25,672 bases of DNA. It comes from M55B157 sp964626275. Lineage in GTDB: Bacteria > Actinomycetota > Actinomycetes > S36-B12. The DNA lies in assembly GCA_964626275.1 (NCBI GenBank), contig CAZVCZ010000012.1:1-25672 (forward strand), read 5' to 3'. The position numbers and the translations under genes are program-made. The notes below the pieces were generated by a model. That model had not been told where the DNA came from. It did no database searches and saw only the letters and a program-made list of their open reading frames with translations. Of this stretch, positions 15,936-22,702 are shown piece after piece. How positions within the stretch are numbered: the first letter of the stretch is position 1; the number at the start of each line of letters is the position of its first letter.

Positions 15936-18022
15936 GTCGATCGTGCGTCCGAGCCGTCGGTCGGCGGCAGGATCGACGGTGGTGTCCCACCCGGTGTGGG
16001 GTAATACATGCGGAGCATCACCCGAATGTCCGTAGACAACTGCTGTCCCGGATACCACTGCTCATACAGCGCAGTCGACGGCGTAGGAATCCAATTCGAG
16101 GCGGGGGCATCGGCCGGCAATTCCGGCCCAATCCACAGCGTCAATGATCCGTCGTCGTTGAATTCAAGATCACCCGAGGCGATCTGCTGCGAGCCCAACT
16201 GGGAGACCGGCTGGACCATGCCCCACTGTGGCAGGGAAGCGGAGCCCGGATCCGCGATATCGGCTACCGGGCCGGCAGAGCCACTGTTCTGGATCGGAAC
16301 TCCGCCATCGGAGATGTCCTGTGACCATGACGTTGACACGCTGATGGTCTGCGTCCCGTCCGGAAGAGTCACGGGCGCATCGGTGAGGTAGTAGACCGTG
16401 CCGGATTGGAGACCGATGGCATCGGCTCCCGTGCCGAAGACCACGGGTGTGCTCGCAGCGAGTAGGCCCCAGTCAGCCGGTTCCACGGTGATCGTGTTCG
16501 CTTCTGCGTCAACCGAGACGATGTTCGTGTCGATACGGGTGTAGTGGTCGTTGAGCACCGCAGCCTGCGGGAGGAACGGGGCCGAGGACTGCGTCGTGTC
16601 CGGTTGATAGACCGAGATGGCCCAGAACCCTGCTGTGCTCCCGTCAGCATCGGTCACCATCGGCGGGATAGTGCCGATCGCCGGAAGTCCGGAGGTTGAC
16701 TCCTGCGCGGTGAAGGTGACCGAGTAGGTGGTGTCGCCATCCAGTTGGCTCGTGCCATCGGCGGTATTGAGAACCGGATAGACGGCATCGGCGGGGACAT
16801 TCGCTGATCCACCGAGAACGACGACGGATGCACGCACGAGATAACCCAGCGAATTATTGGTGTAGGTCCCGATCATCGTGTTGTCATAGGTCCAGTAGTT
16901 GTCCTCCGCGGATGGCGTTCCCCCCGCAGCGGCCTTCGCGACTCGCTGCATTCCGCGCTGAAAGCCCTTCTGGAAGGCCGCGAGCTGCTTCGGCCCCCAC
17001 TCCTCGGGGAGAGTGAAACCCTGCTCGGTCAACCCAATCTTGGCGAAGCGCTTGAGCTCGCCGTTCTGATCGAAGGAGGGGACGATGTATCGCTTCTTGG
17101 CCCCGTACTGCGGCACGATCCACTCGGGGATGTTGTCCAGTCGCTTCCCCGACAGGCCGATCTTGCCCTTCGGCGGGGGACTCATCTGCAGGGAGACTCC
17201 CGCCTGCTCGAAGAATTCCGTCGCGTCGGTGGGGGCATTCCGATAGGCCTCTGCCTCGTCGATCTGCTCCTGTGTAGGTGTGTAGACATAACTGGCAGGA
17301 GGAACCGGCGCATTGCCATTCGCCTGGAATTCCGCCAGGGAGTTCAAGAAGAACTGCTTGACAACGTTCTCGTACACACTGGCGGTCGAGGCTGGAGAGT
17401 TCGCGTCAGCGAGCGCATCGGCTCGCACGCGGACGACCAGCCAGTTCAGCATCGTGTCGCTTGCCACCACGGCGTAGCGGTATCCACCGATGGTGGCGTA
17501 GTTGCGCCCCGCGTAGTCCGATTCGGGACTCACCAGTAGGTAGGACGTGGCTGTGGCAGAGGGAGTTGTGCGGTTTCCCATCGAGGCGATCGTGTTGATG
17601 AAGGAATCGAGGTAGTTGACGACGAAGTAGTTGCCCTCTGACGGTGGGATCGTGAGGACGAACTCATCGGCGCTGTTGAAGTCGATGAAACCGTTGACAT
17701 ACATCACCGACGAGTCACCGGCATTGCTGCCCGAGTTGTTCCACGCGGCTGCGTTCTGACCGTACTTGAGTTCATTCACCGGCGCGTTGATGTATTCGTT
17801 GTACTTTGCGAACCGGTAGACGAACTCCGGCGCGAGAGCCCACACAGTCGCCTGGGTCGTCAGGGTTCGGATTTGCTTCGTGGACATGGTGATGGCATCC
17901 GCGGCCACCACACTTGCGGCTCCCGCGCGATCGACTGGGTCCTGCGCTGTCGCTGGGGATGTCATGCCGAGGAGCGCGAGACCGGCAGCCGCTCCGGTCA
18001 TGACGAGAGCACGCGTGATCAT
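15899..18022 (-). CDS. Secreted DUF1254/DUF1214 protein with a large internal insertion
   Basis: A 707-residue exported protein (signal peptide MITRALVMTGAAAGLALLG..., cleavage near ATAQ, about residue 27). The first part (about 60-210) resembles DUF1254 (NYFVVNYLDSFINTIASMG). The later part resembles DUF1214 (YWTYDNTMIGTYTNNSLGYLVRA, GFWAISVYQPD, DGSLTLWIGPELP, NWIPTP, RMYYPTPGG). Within the DUF1214 region, between about residues 497 and 618, is a roughly 120-residue insertion. It holds NTITVEPADW, TPVVFGTGADAIGLQSGTVYYLTDAP and SVSTSW, resembling a beta-rich module seen in many surface proteins. This explains the length, as typical family members are about 450-500. The biochemical function is unknown. 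The ATG overlaps the stop of the upstream Pat-like aminotransferase (ATGA, 18019-18022), tying this secreted protein to an aminotransferase/MFS cluster. The 3' end overlaps the convergent permease by 37 bases. Confidence 0.85.
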   Translation of the reverse strand: MITRALVMTGAAAGLALLGMTSPATAQDPVDRAGAASVVAADAITMSTKQIRTLTTQATVWALAPEFVYRFAKYNEYINAPVNELKYGQNAAAWNNSGSNAGDSSVMYVNGFIDFNSADEFVLTIPPSEGNYFVVNYLDSFINTIASMGNRTTPSATATSYLLVSPESDYAGRNYATIGGYRYAVVASDTMLNWLVVRVRADALADANSPASTASVYENVVKQFFLNSLAEFQANGNAPVPPASYVYTPTQEQIDEAEAYRNAPTDATEFFEQAGVSLQMSPPPKGKIGLSGKRLDNIPEWIVPQYGAKKRYIVPSFDQNGELKRFAKIGLTEQGFTLPEEWGPKQLAAFQKGFQRGMQRVAKAAAGGTPSAEDNYWTYDNTMIGTYTNNSLGYLVRASVVVLGGSANVPADAVYPVLNTADGTSQLDGDTTYSVTFTAQESTSGLPAIGTIPPMVTDADGSTAGFWAISVYQPDTTQSSAPFLPQAAVLNDHYTRIDTNIVSVDAEANTITVEPADWGLLAASTPVVFGTGADAIGLQSGTVYYLTDAPVTLPDGTQTISVSTSWSQDISDGGVPIQNSGSAGPVADIADPGSASLPQWGMVQPVSQLGSQQIASGDLEFNDDGSLTLWIGPELPADAPASNWIPTPSTALYEQWYPGQQLSTDIRVMLRMYYPTPGGTPPSILPPTDGSDARSTYVPPVLAPVIG

Positions 18023-19095
18023 CGGGAATCCCGCCAGGCTCCCGCGACCTGCAGAAAGCGTGAATTGGCCTCACCCTCGGCGACGGTCACCCGGACCCCC
18101 TCGTCGGCGAAGGGGCGGACGGTCAATCCCTCGGCTTCGCAGACCTGCGCAAAGGGAACGGCATCGGCTCCTAGCCGCAGCCAGACGAAGTTCGCCTGCT
18201 GCTCATCGACCTTCCATCCCTGCGCACGCAGCGCTTCGACCATCGACATCCGCTCATCGATAATCCTGCCGACCCGTTCAAGGAGTTCCGCCTCGAGTGA
18301 CAGAGACACAAGAGCGGCTTCCTCCGCAATGGTTGAGATACCGAAGGGCAGCGCCAACTTGCGGAGCGCTTCCGCCACGGGTTCATGGGCGATCGCGAAT
18401 CCCACACGAAGCGCAGCCAGCCCGTATGCCTTGGAGAAGGTTCGCAGGACCACGATGTTGGGTCGATCCCGATAGATCGTCAGTCCGTCCGGCACCTCAG
18501 GGTCATTGACGAACTCCGCATACGCCTCGTCGAGGACCACGAGCACGTCTTGCGGGATGCGGTCCAAGAATCGCTCGAGTTCCTCTCGCCGAACCACCTG
18601 CCCGGTTGGGTTATTCGGATTGCAGACGAACATCAACCGGGTCCGCTCGGTCACTGCCGCAGCCATGGCGTCCAGATCATGGCTCTCATCCGGCAGCAGG
18701 GGCACCTGAACACTCGTGGCTCCGGCGATCTGCGTCCAGATCGGGTAGGCCTCGAAAGACCGCCAGGCGTAGATGACCTCATCGCCCGGGTCCGCGACTG
18801 CATCAACGAGCTGTCCGCACAACGCCACGCTTCCCGTGCCCAAGGCGATGTGCTCGGCGGGAATATCGAAGCGTTCGGAAAGGGCCTCGACAAGTCTTCG
18901 GGAGAACGGATCGGGATAGCGGTTCATCTCACCAGCCGCGCGCACCACCGCCTCGATCACCCCCGGAAGCGGCGGATAGGGATTTTCGTTCGAGGAGATC
19001 TTGTACGACTTGAGGTCATGCCGCGGGACAGGGCGCTGACCAGCCTTATAGGCGGGCAGTCCGTTCAGCGCGGGACGCAGTCTGGGTGTCGTCAT
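18019..19095 (-). CDS. pat: Pat/HisC2-like class I/II aminotransferase (aromatic amino acid or histidinol-phosphate type)
   Basis: A 358-residue fold-type I PLP enzyme. It follows the mycobacterial HisC2/Pat pattern closely: LRPALNGLPAYKAGQ start, KISSNENPYPPLPGV, GTGSVALCGQLV, WRSFEAYPIW, FVCNPNNPTGQVV (N162 contacts PLP), VVLDEAYAEF (D189), LRTFSKAYGLAALRVG with Schiff-base lysine K222, and ANFVWLRLG and VRVTVAEGEAN at the C-terminus. Pat transaminates phenylalanine or other aromatic amino acids; HisC acts on histidinol phosphate. Lack of other his genes nearby favours Pat or a specialised role. The ATG lies 12 bases after the stop of the class III aminotransferase and its stop overlaps the DUF1254 gene, so it is mid-operon. 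Substrate is inferred. Confidence 0.85.
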   Translation of the reverse strand: MTTPRLRPALNGLPAYKAGQRPVPRHDLKSYKISSNENPYPPLPGVIEAVVRAAGEMNRYPDPFSRRLVEALSERFDIPAEHIALGTGSVALCGQLVDAVADPGDEVIYAWRSFEAYPIWTQIAGATSVQVPLLPDESHDLDAMAAAVTERTRLMFVCNPNNPTGQVVRREELERFLDRIPQDVLVVLDEAYAEFVNDPEVPDGLTIYRDRPNIVVLRTFSKAYGLAALRVGFAIAHEPVAEALRKLALPFGISTIAEEAALVSLSLEAELLERVGRIIDERMSMVEALRAQGWKVDEQQANFVWLRLGADAVPFAQVCEAEGLTVRPFADEGVRVTVAEGEANSRFLQVAGAWRDSR

Positions 19096-19107
19096 GATGG
19101 GAGAAGC

Positions 19108-20468
19108 CTAGGACGAGATGCGACTCACGGCCTCCTCGAACAAGGTGGTGTGCAGGTCGACATCGGCAGCGGTGGTGTCAGGGCACATCAGGGCCATGTT
19201 GTGAAACGGCGTCATGAGGACTCCTCGATTCGCCATGAACAGGTGGAGGTACTCCTCGATATCGTCATCATGGGCCGCCGCGGACTGCGATCCGGTGCGC
19301 GGGGCGGGCTGCGCAAATCGGTATTCCGCTCGAGCGCCCAACTGGCTGACCGACCACGGGACGTCATGCCTGTCGAGGACAGACTGGACACCCTTCGCGA
19401 ACCGGGTGCCCAGCGCGATCATGTGCTCGAAGGCCGCATCGGTGAGAACCTCACCAAGAGTCGCGCGCATCGCTGCCACCGAGAGCGCGTTGCCGGCCAG
19501 TGTTCCTCCTACGCCACCGACGTCGATCAGGTCAGCATCGGGATGGCCTTCAACAGCATTGGCGAGCTCCTGACTGATGCCGTAGGCACCTGAAGGCACG
19601 CCCCCACCGATGCTCTTGCCGATNNNNNNNNNNCCACGATGTCAGGTCGCAGATCCCACGCGCGGGTGCAACCGCCAGGACCAGCCGAGATCGTGTGGGT
19701 CTCGTCGATGAGCAGCAGCGTCCCGTGGCGATCGCATGCCTCTCGCAGCTGCTCGAGGAAGCCGGGTTCGGGAAGCACGATGCCGATGTTCGTCAGCGCA
19801 GGCTCGGCGATCACCACCGCGACATCTCCATGAGCCAGTGCGTGCTCCACCGAATCGATGTCGTTGAATTCCGCCACGCGGGTCGTCAACTCAATGGGAA
19901 CGGGAGCTCCCACGTTCCCTTCACGCAACCGAGCCTGACCCTCATCACCGGTGATGACGAAGGTCTCGTCTACCGAGCCGTGGTAGCAGTAGGAGAAGGC
20001 CAGGACCTTGTCTCGCCCGGTCAGCATGCGCGCGAGCCGCAGCGCCCAGCGATTCGCATCCGTTGCGGTGAGCGCGAAAGACCACAGCGGCAGCCCGAAT
20101 CGTCGGGCGAGGTCAGCGGCAACCCACTCGGCCTCGGCGGTCGGCATCATGGCGGTGATTCCACCCTCGACCTGGATGCGCTGGCGAACCGCCTCCACTG
20201 TGGGCACGGGCGAGTGCCCCGCCATGGCACCGGTGTCGCCGAGCGCAAAGTCGACATACTCGTGACCGTCGACGTCAGTGATGCGATTGCCGCGCGCTGT
20301 CGCCAGATAGAGCGGGTAGCCGCCCGACCATTTGTTCATCCAGGTCATGGGCACGCGCCCGAAGAGGTGGTCGGCAGCGTCGAACAATTCCCGTGACCGA
20401 GGCGTGCGCTCCGCATAGGTGGCCCGCTCAGCGGCCAACTGCGACTCAAGCAAGTGACGATCGATCAT
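19108..20468 (-). CDS. Class III aminotransferase (glutamate-1-semialdehyde aminomutase-like), interrupted by 10 N
   Basis: A PLP enzyme of aminotransferase class III. Visible segments are the N-terminal PLYLATARGNRITDVDGHEYVDFALGD, cofactor region TATDANRWALRLARMLTGRDKV and FSYCYHGSVDE, LLIDETHTISAGPGG (PLP aspartate motif in variant form), and GKSIGGGVPSGAYG with the Schiff-base lysine. The 10-N run just before this lysine breaks the frame as written. Family spacing (DI-x-x-L-G-K) is restored if only two bases are really missing, so I treat it as one intact gene of about 450 residues, not a pseudogene. The ATG overlaps the MFS stop (ATGA, 20465-20468). It is unlikely to be HemL itself: the variant SGTEA region (TATDAN) and the neighbourhood suggest another amine or amino-acid substrate, which cannot be assigned. 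Confidence 0.83.
19624..19633. other. Assembly gap (10 N) inside class III aminotransferase
   Basis: The Ns fall between codons for RPDIV and IGKSIGGG. Keeping both flanks in one frame needs 3n+2 bases. Family spacing points to exactly two real bases, so 10 N looks like a fixed-size placeholder. Confidence 0.9.
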
Positions 20469-21778
20469 GCCCGTGTCCCTCCTGTCACGCCCCGACGGCG
20501 CGGAGCAGACAGTAGCGCGACGACAACGGAGAGGAACTCGACTCCTGCTGCCGCGACGAGCATCCATCGCCAGCCAGCGAAGGTCAAGGCTCCGGCGATC
20601 ACGGACCCCACCGCGAACGCCCCGGTCCTGAGGGATGCGGATGCGACAAACACCATGCCACGAGCTTCGGTCGGAGCTTCACGATCACGAACCCGGAAGA
20701 TGCTGGTCAACTGACTCGCCTGGACCATCCCGAAGAGCAGCGCGAAGACCGCCGCCACCCAGAAGGCCGGTGAAAAGGACATCGCCACAAGCAGGATGCC
20801 GAGGAGCACCGTTGCTCCAAGTGCGACCGTGCCCGGCCCTCGCCAAGCAATGGGCCGCCGGGCGAGAACTGCCGTTCCTAACAGTGCTCCGATCGCAATC
20901 ACGGTCAACAGGAAGACACCCACCCCGGCATCCCCACCGAGTTGCTCACCGAGAAGCGGCGTCGCGATGATGATGAAGGCGATTGCCGCAAAGCTGATCG
21001 TGCCGATGATTGTGTTCCGGCGCAGCGAAAGGGAACGCACCATCACCCGGACGTGGCGAAGAGTGCGCCCCATTGGCTCCGGGGGACTCGAGGTCGTCTC
21101 GCTCCGAGCGGGGATGGGGACGAACGGGAGGATCACAGCGGCAAACACGAAGATCAAAGCGACGACCTCAAGGCTGATCGCACCCGGGAAACTCGCGTCG
21201 ATCACGAAAGCAGCGCCCACCAATGCGGGTCCGGTCACCTCCGCGACGTTGTAGGTCCCGACGTCGACGGCATACACCCGGGCAGCTGGCATATCGGGCA
21301 CGATGCGGCGCACCTGGCCGCTCCACGCACCGACCATGACCGGCTGGGCAAGACCGGTGAGGCCGGAAACCACGAGCAGGAGCCCGATCGGCCACGTGCC
21401 GATTCCGAAGGCCAGCACCATCGACCCCACCGCGAGCACCACGAGACCGAAGAGGAATCCCTGGCGTGGGCGCCCCATTCGGTCGATGAAGGCTCCGACC
21501 ACCGGACCGACGATCGCGCCGACTGCCGAGACAGATGCCACGAGGAGGGACCCATCTGCCGGGGACTCTCCCGCCCCGATGACGGCGAGAACAATGGCCG
21601 ATGGCATGGCGACGGTCGCGGCTCGACCGAGGGCACCTACCCCGGCATACAGAGCCAGCCGACGAGCGGGTGACCCAGGCAGCGACCCGGCAGCAGCAGG
21701 CGGTGTTGAGTCCTCAGCGGATGCGGGCACTCCCCGCACGTTAGACCGGTCCACACTGGCTGCACTCCTCACCCCCAT
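20465..21778 (-). CDS. MFS transporter
   Basis: A 437-residue major facilitator with about twelve hydrophobic helices. A typical loop 2-3 motif is visible as GAFIDRMGRPRQGFLFG (about 109-125), and a central cytoplasmic loop (ARSETTSSPPEPMGRTLRHVR, about 225-245) separates the two halves. It is probably an exporter by general resemblance, but the substrate is unknown. The start is uncertain. The ATG at 21778 has no ribosome-binding site, whereas the GTG at 21754 (codon 9) is preceded by GGTGAGGAG at a suitable distance; the first helix only begins near residue 42, so both fit. It is the first gene of the four-gene cluster, and its stop overlaps the class III aminotransferase start (ATGA). Its substrate may be the amine or amino acid handled by the two aminotransferases, which is inference. 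Confidence 0.87.
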   Translation of the reverse strand: MGVRSAASVDRSNVRGVPASAEDSTPPAAAGSLPGSPARRLALYAGVGALGRAATVAMPSAIVLAVIGAGESPADGSLLVASVSAVGAIVGPVVGAFIDRMGRPRQGFLFGLVVLAVGSMVLAFGIGTWPIGLLLVVSGLTGLAQPVMVGAWSGQVRRIVPDMPAARVYAVDVGTYNVAEVTGPALVGAAFVIDASFPGAISLEVVALIFVFAAVILPFVPIPARSETTSSPPEPMGRTLRHVRVMVRSLSLRRNTIIGTISFAAIAFIIIATPLLGEQLGGDAGVGVFLLTVIAIGALLGTAVLARRPIAWRGPGTVALGATVLLGILLVAMSFSPAFWVAAVFALLFGMVQASQLTSIFRVRDREAPTEARGMVFVASASLRTGAFAVGSVIAGALTFAGWRWMLVAAAGVEFLSVVVALLSAPRRRGVTGGTRA

Positions 21779-21844
21779 GGGGGGCGAGACACAATCGTGA
21801 CAAGAACGAACCGACTCGGCACACGAGTGCGCTCCGGACGTGAC

Positions 21845-21858
21845 GAACCCCGGGGTTC
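21845..21858. repeat. Perfect 14-bp palindrome in MFS/21928 divergent region
   Basis: GAACCCCGGGGTTC, a perfect inverted repeat 70 bases ahead of the gene at 21928 and 67 bases from the MFS start. It is a candidate operator for either divergent gene; no regulator can be named. Confidence 0.45.
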
Positions 21859-21927
21859 AATCGGCACACCAGCAGGTACCGATCCCACCGGATCGTGCCG
21901 GCCCCACCACTCCCACGAGGAGGACTC

Positions 21928-22362
21928 ATGAACGCGTCAACCCCTTCGGGCTATCAGCCGACGTTCAGCCTGGCCGAACTCGATCGCCTCGAGCTCCACC
22001 TGGCCGAGCCCGAGCAGGGTGCAACCTGGTGGGTCGAATTGGCTGGCCACCTCGATCGTCTCGATGACGGGCTTGCCCTGCATCGCGCCGATGTCGAAGG
22101 TCCCGGGGGCCTGCACGCCCAGGTCCTCGCCGATGCCCCCCGGGTCGCACCCGCGGTGGCGCGACTGGAGATCGAGCACGATCGGCTGTCCAGCCAGATT
22201 CGCGATGTCCGGCTGCGCGTGGGGGCGATCTCCGGAGATCCCGAAGCCGTGCCGGAAGCGATCGAGTCGACCCGCGACCTCCTCGCGCGCCTGCGGCGCC
22301 ATCAGTCCGATGCCGACGACCTGGTCCATGAGGCCTATCGCGTGGACATCGGCGGCGAATAG
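21928..22362 (+). CDS. Uncharacterised helical protein
   Basis: A 144-residue soluble protein with no signal peptide or membrane segment. It is rich in Leu, Ala, Asp, Glu and Arg with long amphipathic stretches (ELDRLELHLAEPEQ, LEIEHDRLSSQIRDVRLRV, AIESTRDLLARLRRHQSDADDLVHEAY), so it should be mostly helical. Motif-like parts are VEGPGGLHAQVLADAPRVAPAVARL in the middle and YRVDIGGE at the C-terminus. It recalls uncharacterised, possibly hemerythrin-like actinobacterial proteins, but a full H/HxxxE/HxxxH iron site is not clear, so I assign no function. The ATG has a strong ribosome-binding site (GAGGAGG, six bases upstream). It is divergent from the MFS gene and precedes the cysteine-rich microprotein by 117 bases, which contain that gene's own promoter. 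Confidence 0.8.
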   Translation: MNASTPSGYQPTFSLAELDRLELHLAEPEQGATWWVELAGHLDRLDDGLALHRADVEGPGGLHAQVLADAPRVAPAVARLEIEHDRLSSQIRDVRLRVGAISGDPEAVPEAIESTRDLLARLRRHQSDADDLVHEAYRVDIGGE

Positions 22363-22383
22363 GTCGGCACTGCCTGGCTCGAC

Positions 22384-22413
22384 TTGATCACCCCATACCC
22401 CTAGGGGTATGCT
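22384..22413 (+). promoter_or_regulatory. Promoter with CsoR/RicR/CstR-type operator palindrome
   Basis: TTGATC (22384-22389), an 18-base spacer and TATGCT (22408-22413) form a good promoter. Between and partly over the -10 lies the perfect 18-bp palindrome CATACCCCTAGGGGTATG (22394-22411). The TACCC...GGGTA pattern is that of CsoR-family (copper or persulfide) repressor sites such as RicR, CsoR and CstR. Its position would block RNA polymerase. The regulator itself is not in the window. Confidence 0.7.
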
Positions 22414-22431
22414 TCGAATGTCCGGTCATTG

Positions 22432-22456
22432 CGGTTCCACCGTCTGGAGGGAACCG
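22432..22456 (+). other. 5' leader hairpin of the cysteine-rich microprotein mRNA
   Basis: CGGTTCC (22432-22438) pairs perfectly with GGAACCG (22450-22456) around an 11-base loop, ending eight bases before the ribosome-binding site. It may influence mRNA stability or translation; no known riboswitch class is recognised. Confidence 0.4.
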
Positions 22457-22479
22457 AATCCACGAAGGAGTCATCTGCG

Positions 22480-22596
22480 ATGTGCAGTCCCGCCCCGTGC
22501 CATTCCTGCGGCAAGGTCACCTGGACCGGCTGTGGCGCCCACGTCGACGAAGTGATGTCCCAGGTCGCTGTGGAACGTCGCTGCACCTGCCGCTGA
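22480..22596 (+). CDS. Cysteine-rich microprotein (38 residues), putative metal- or thiol-binding
   Basis: A short ORF with a very good ribosome-binding site (GAAGGAG, nine bases upstream). The product has six cysteines (2, 7, 10, 18, 35, 37) and two histidines (8, 21). The N-terminus is MCSPAPCHSCGKVTWTGCGAH and the end is RRCTCR. The CxxxxCHxCG, TWxGCGxHV and terminal CxC patterns recall a widespread, uncharacterised family of tiny actinobacterial proteins; this is my recollection, not a search result. The arrangement suits binding of Cu(I), Zn(II) or another soft metal, in the manner of mycobacterial MymT, although the sequence is not MymT. The promoter carries a CsoR/RicR/CstR-type palindrome, which supports induction by copper or sulfane sulfur. 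It stands alone: the next gene has its own regulatory site. The coding call is strong and the function is inferred. Confidence 0.82.
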   Translation: MCSPAPCHSCGKVTWTGCGAHVDEVMSQVAVERRCTCR

Positions 22597-22626
22597 TCTG
22601 ACCCCGGTCGCACATCCTCCGACCGG

Positions 22627-22646
22627 TCCGTGACCAAAGTCTCTGG
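22627..22646 (+). promoter_or_regulatory. DosR-like box upstream of SDR gene
   Basis: TCCGTGACCAAAGTCTCTGG matches the DosR consensus at 13 of 20 positions by eye, and 11 of 14 in the core. It shares the exact ten-base core GACCAAAGTC with the minus-strand reading of the cydA site. A candidate -10, TAGCAT, lies at 22668-22673, placing the box centre near -43, suitable for an activator overlapping the -35 region. Confidence 0.55.
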
Positions 22647-22702
22647 TCGCGTTCATCCCCTCGTGCCTAGCATCACTGTTCATCGCATCGAAGGGAAGCA
22701 CT

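Noticed and set aside
18385..19593. Long plus-strand open frame opposite the two aminotransferase genes
   Set aside because: It is the antisense of genes with clear PLP-enzyme motifs. Its translation is rich in Arg, His and Gly with no recognisable domain, typical of high-GC shadow frames. The same holds for long antisense frames at 7206-8354, 11501-12316, 3982-4683 and 20942-21673.
19108..20468. Frameshifted pseudogene or two separate aminotransferase fragments
   Set aside because: The break coincides exactly with the 10-N run, and the frames join with family spacing if two bases are missing, so it is an assembly artefact.
19108..20468. HemL (true glutamate-1-semialdehyde aminomutase of haem synthesis)
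   Set aside because: The cofactor-binding segment is divergent (TATDAN) and there are no tetrapyrrole genes nearby; only the family call is supported.
21772..21783. CCCCCATGGGGG palindrome over the MFS start codon
   Set aside because: It has no loop to form an RNA hairpin, is low in complexity and could arise by chance in GC-rich DNA. It is weaker than the 14-bp palindrome nearby.
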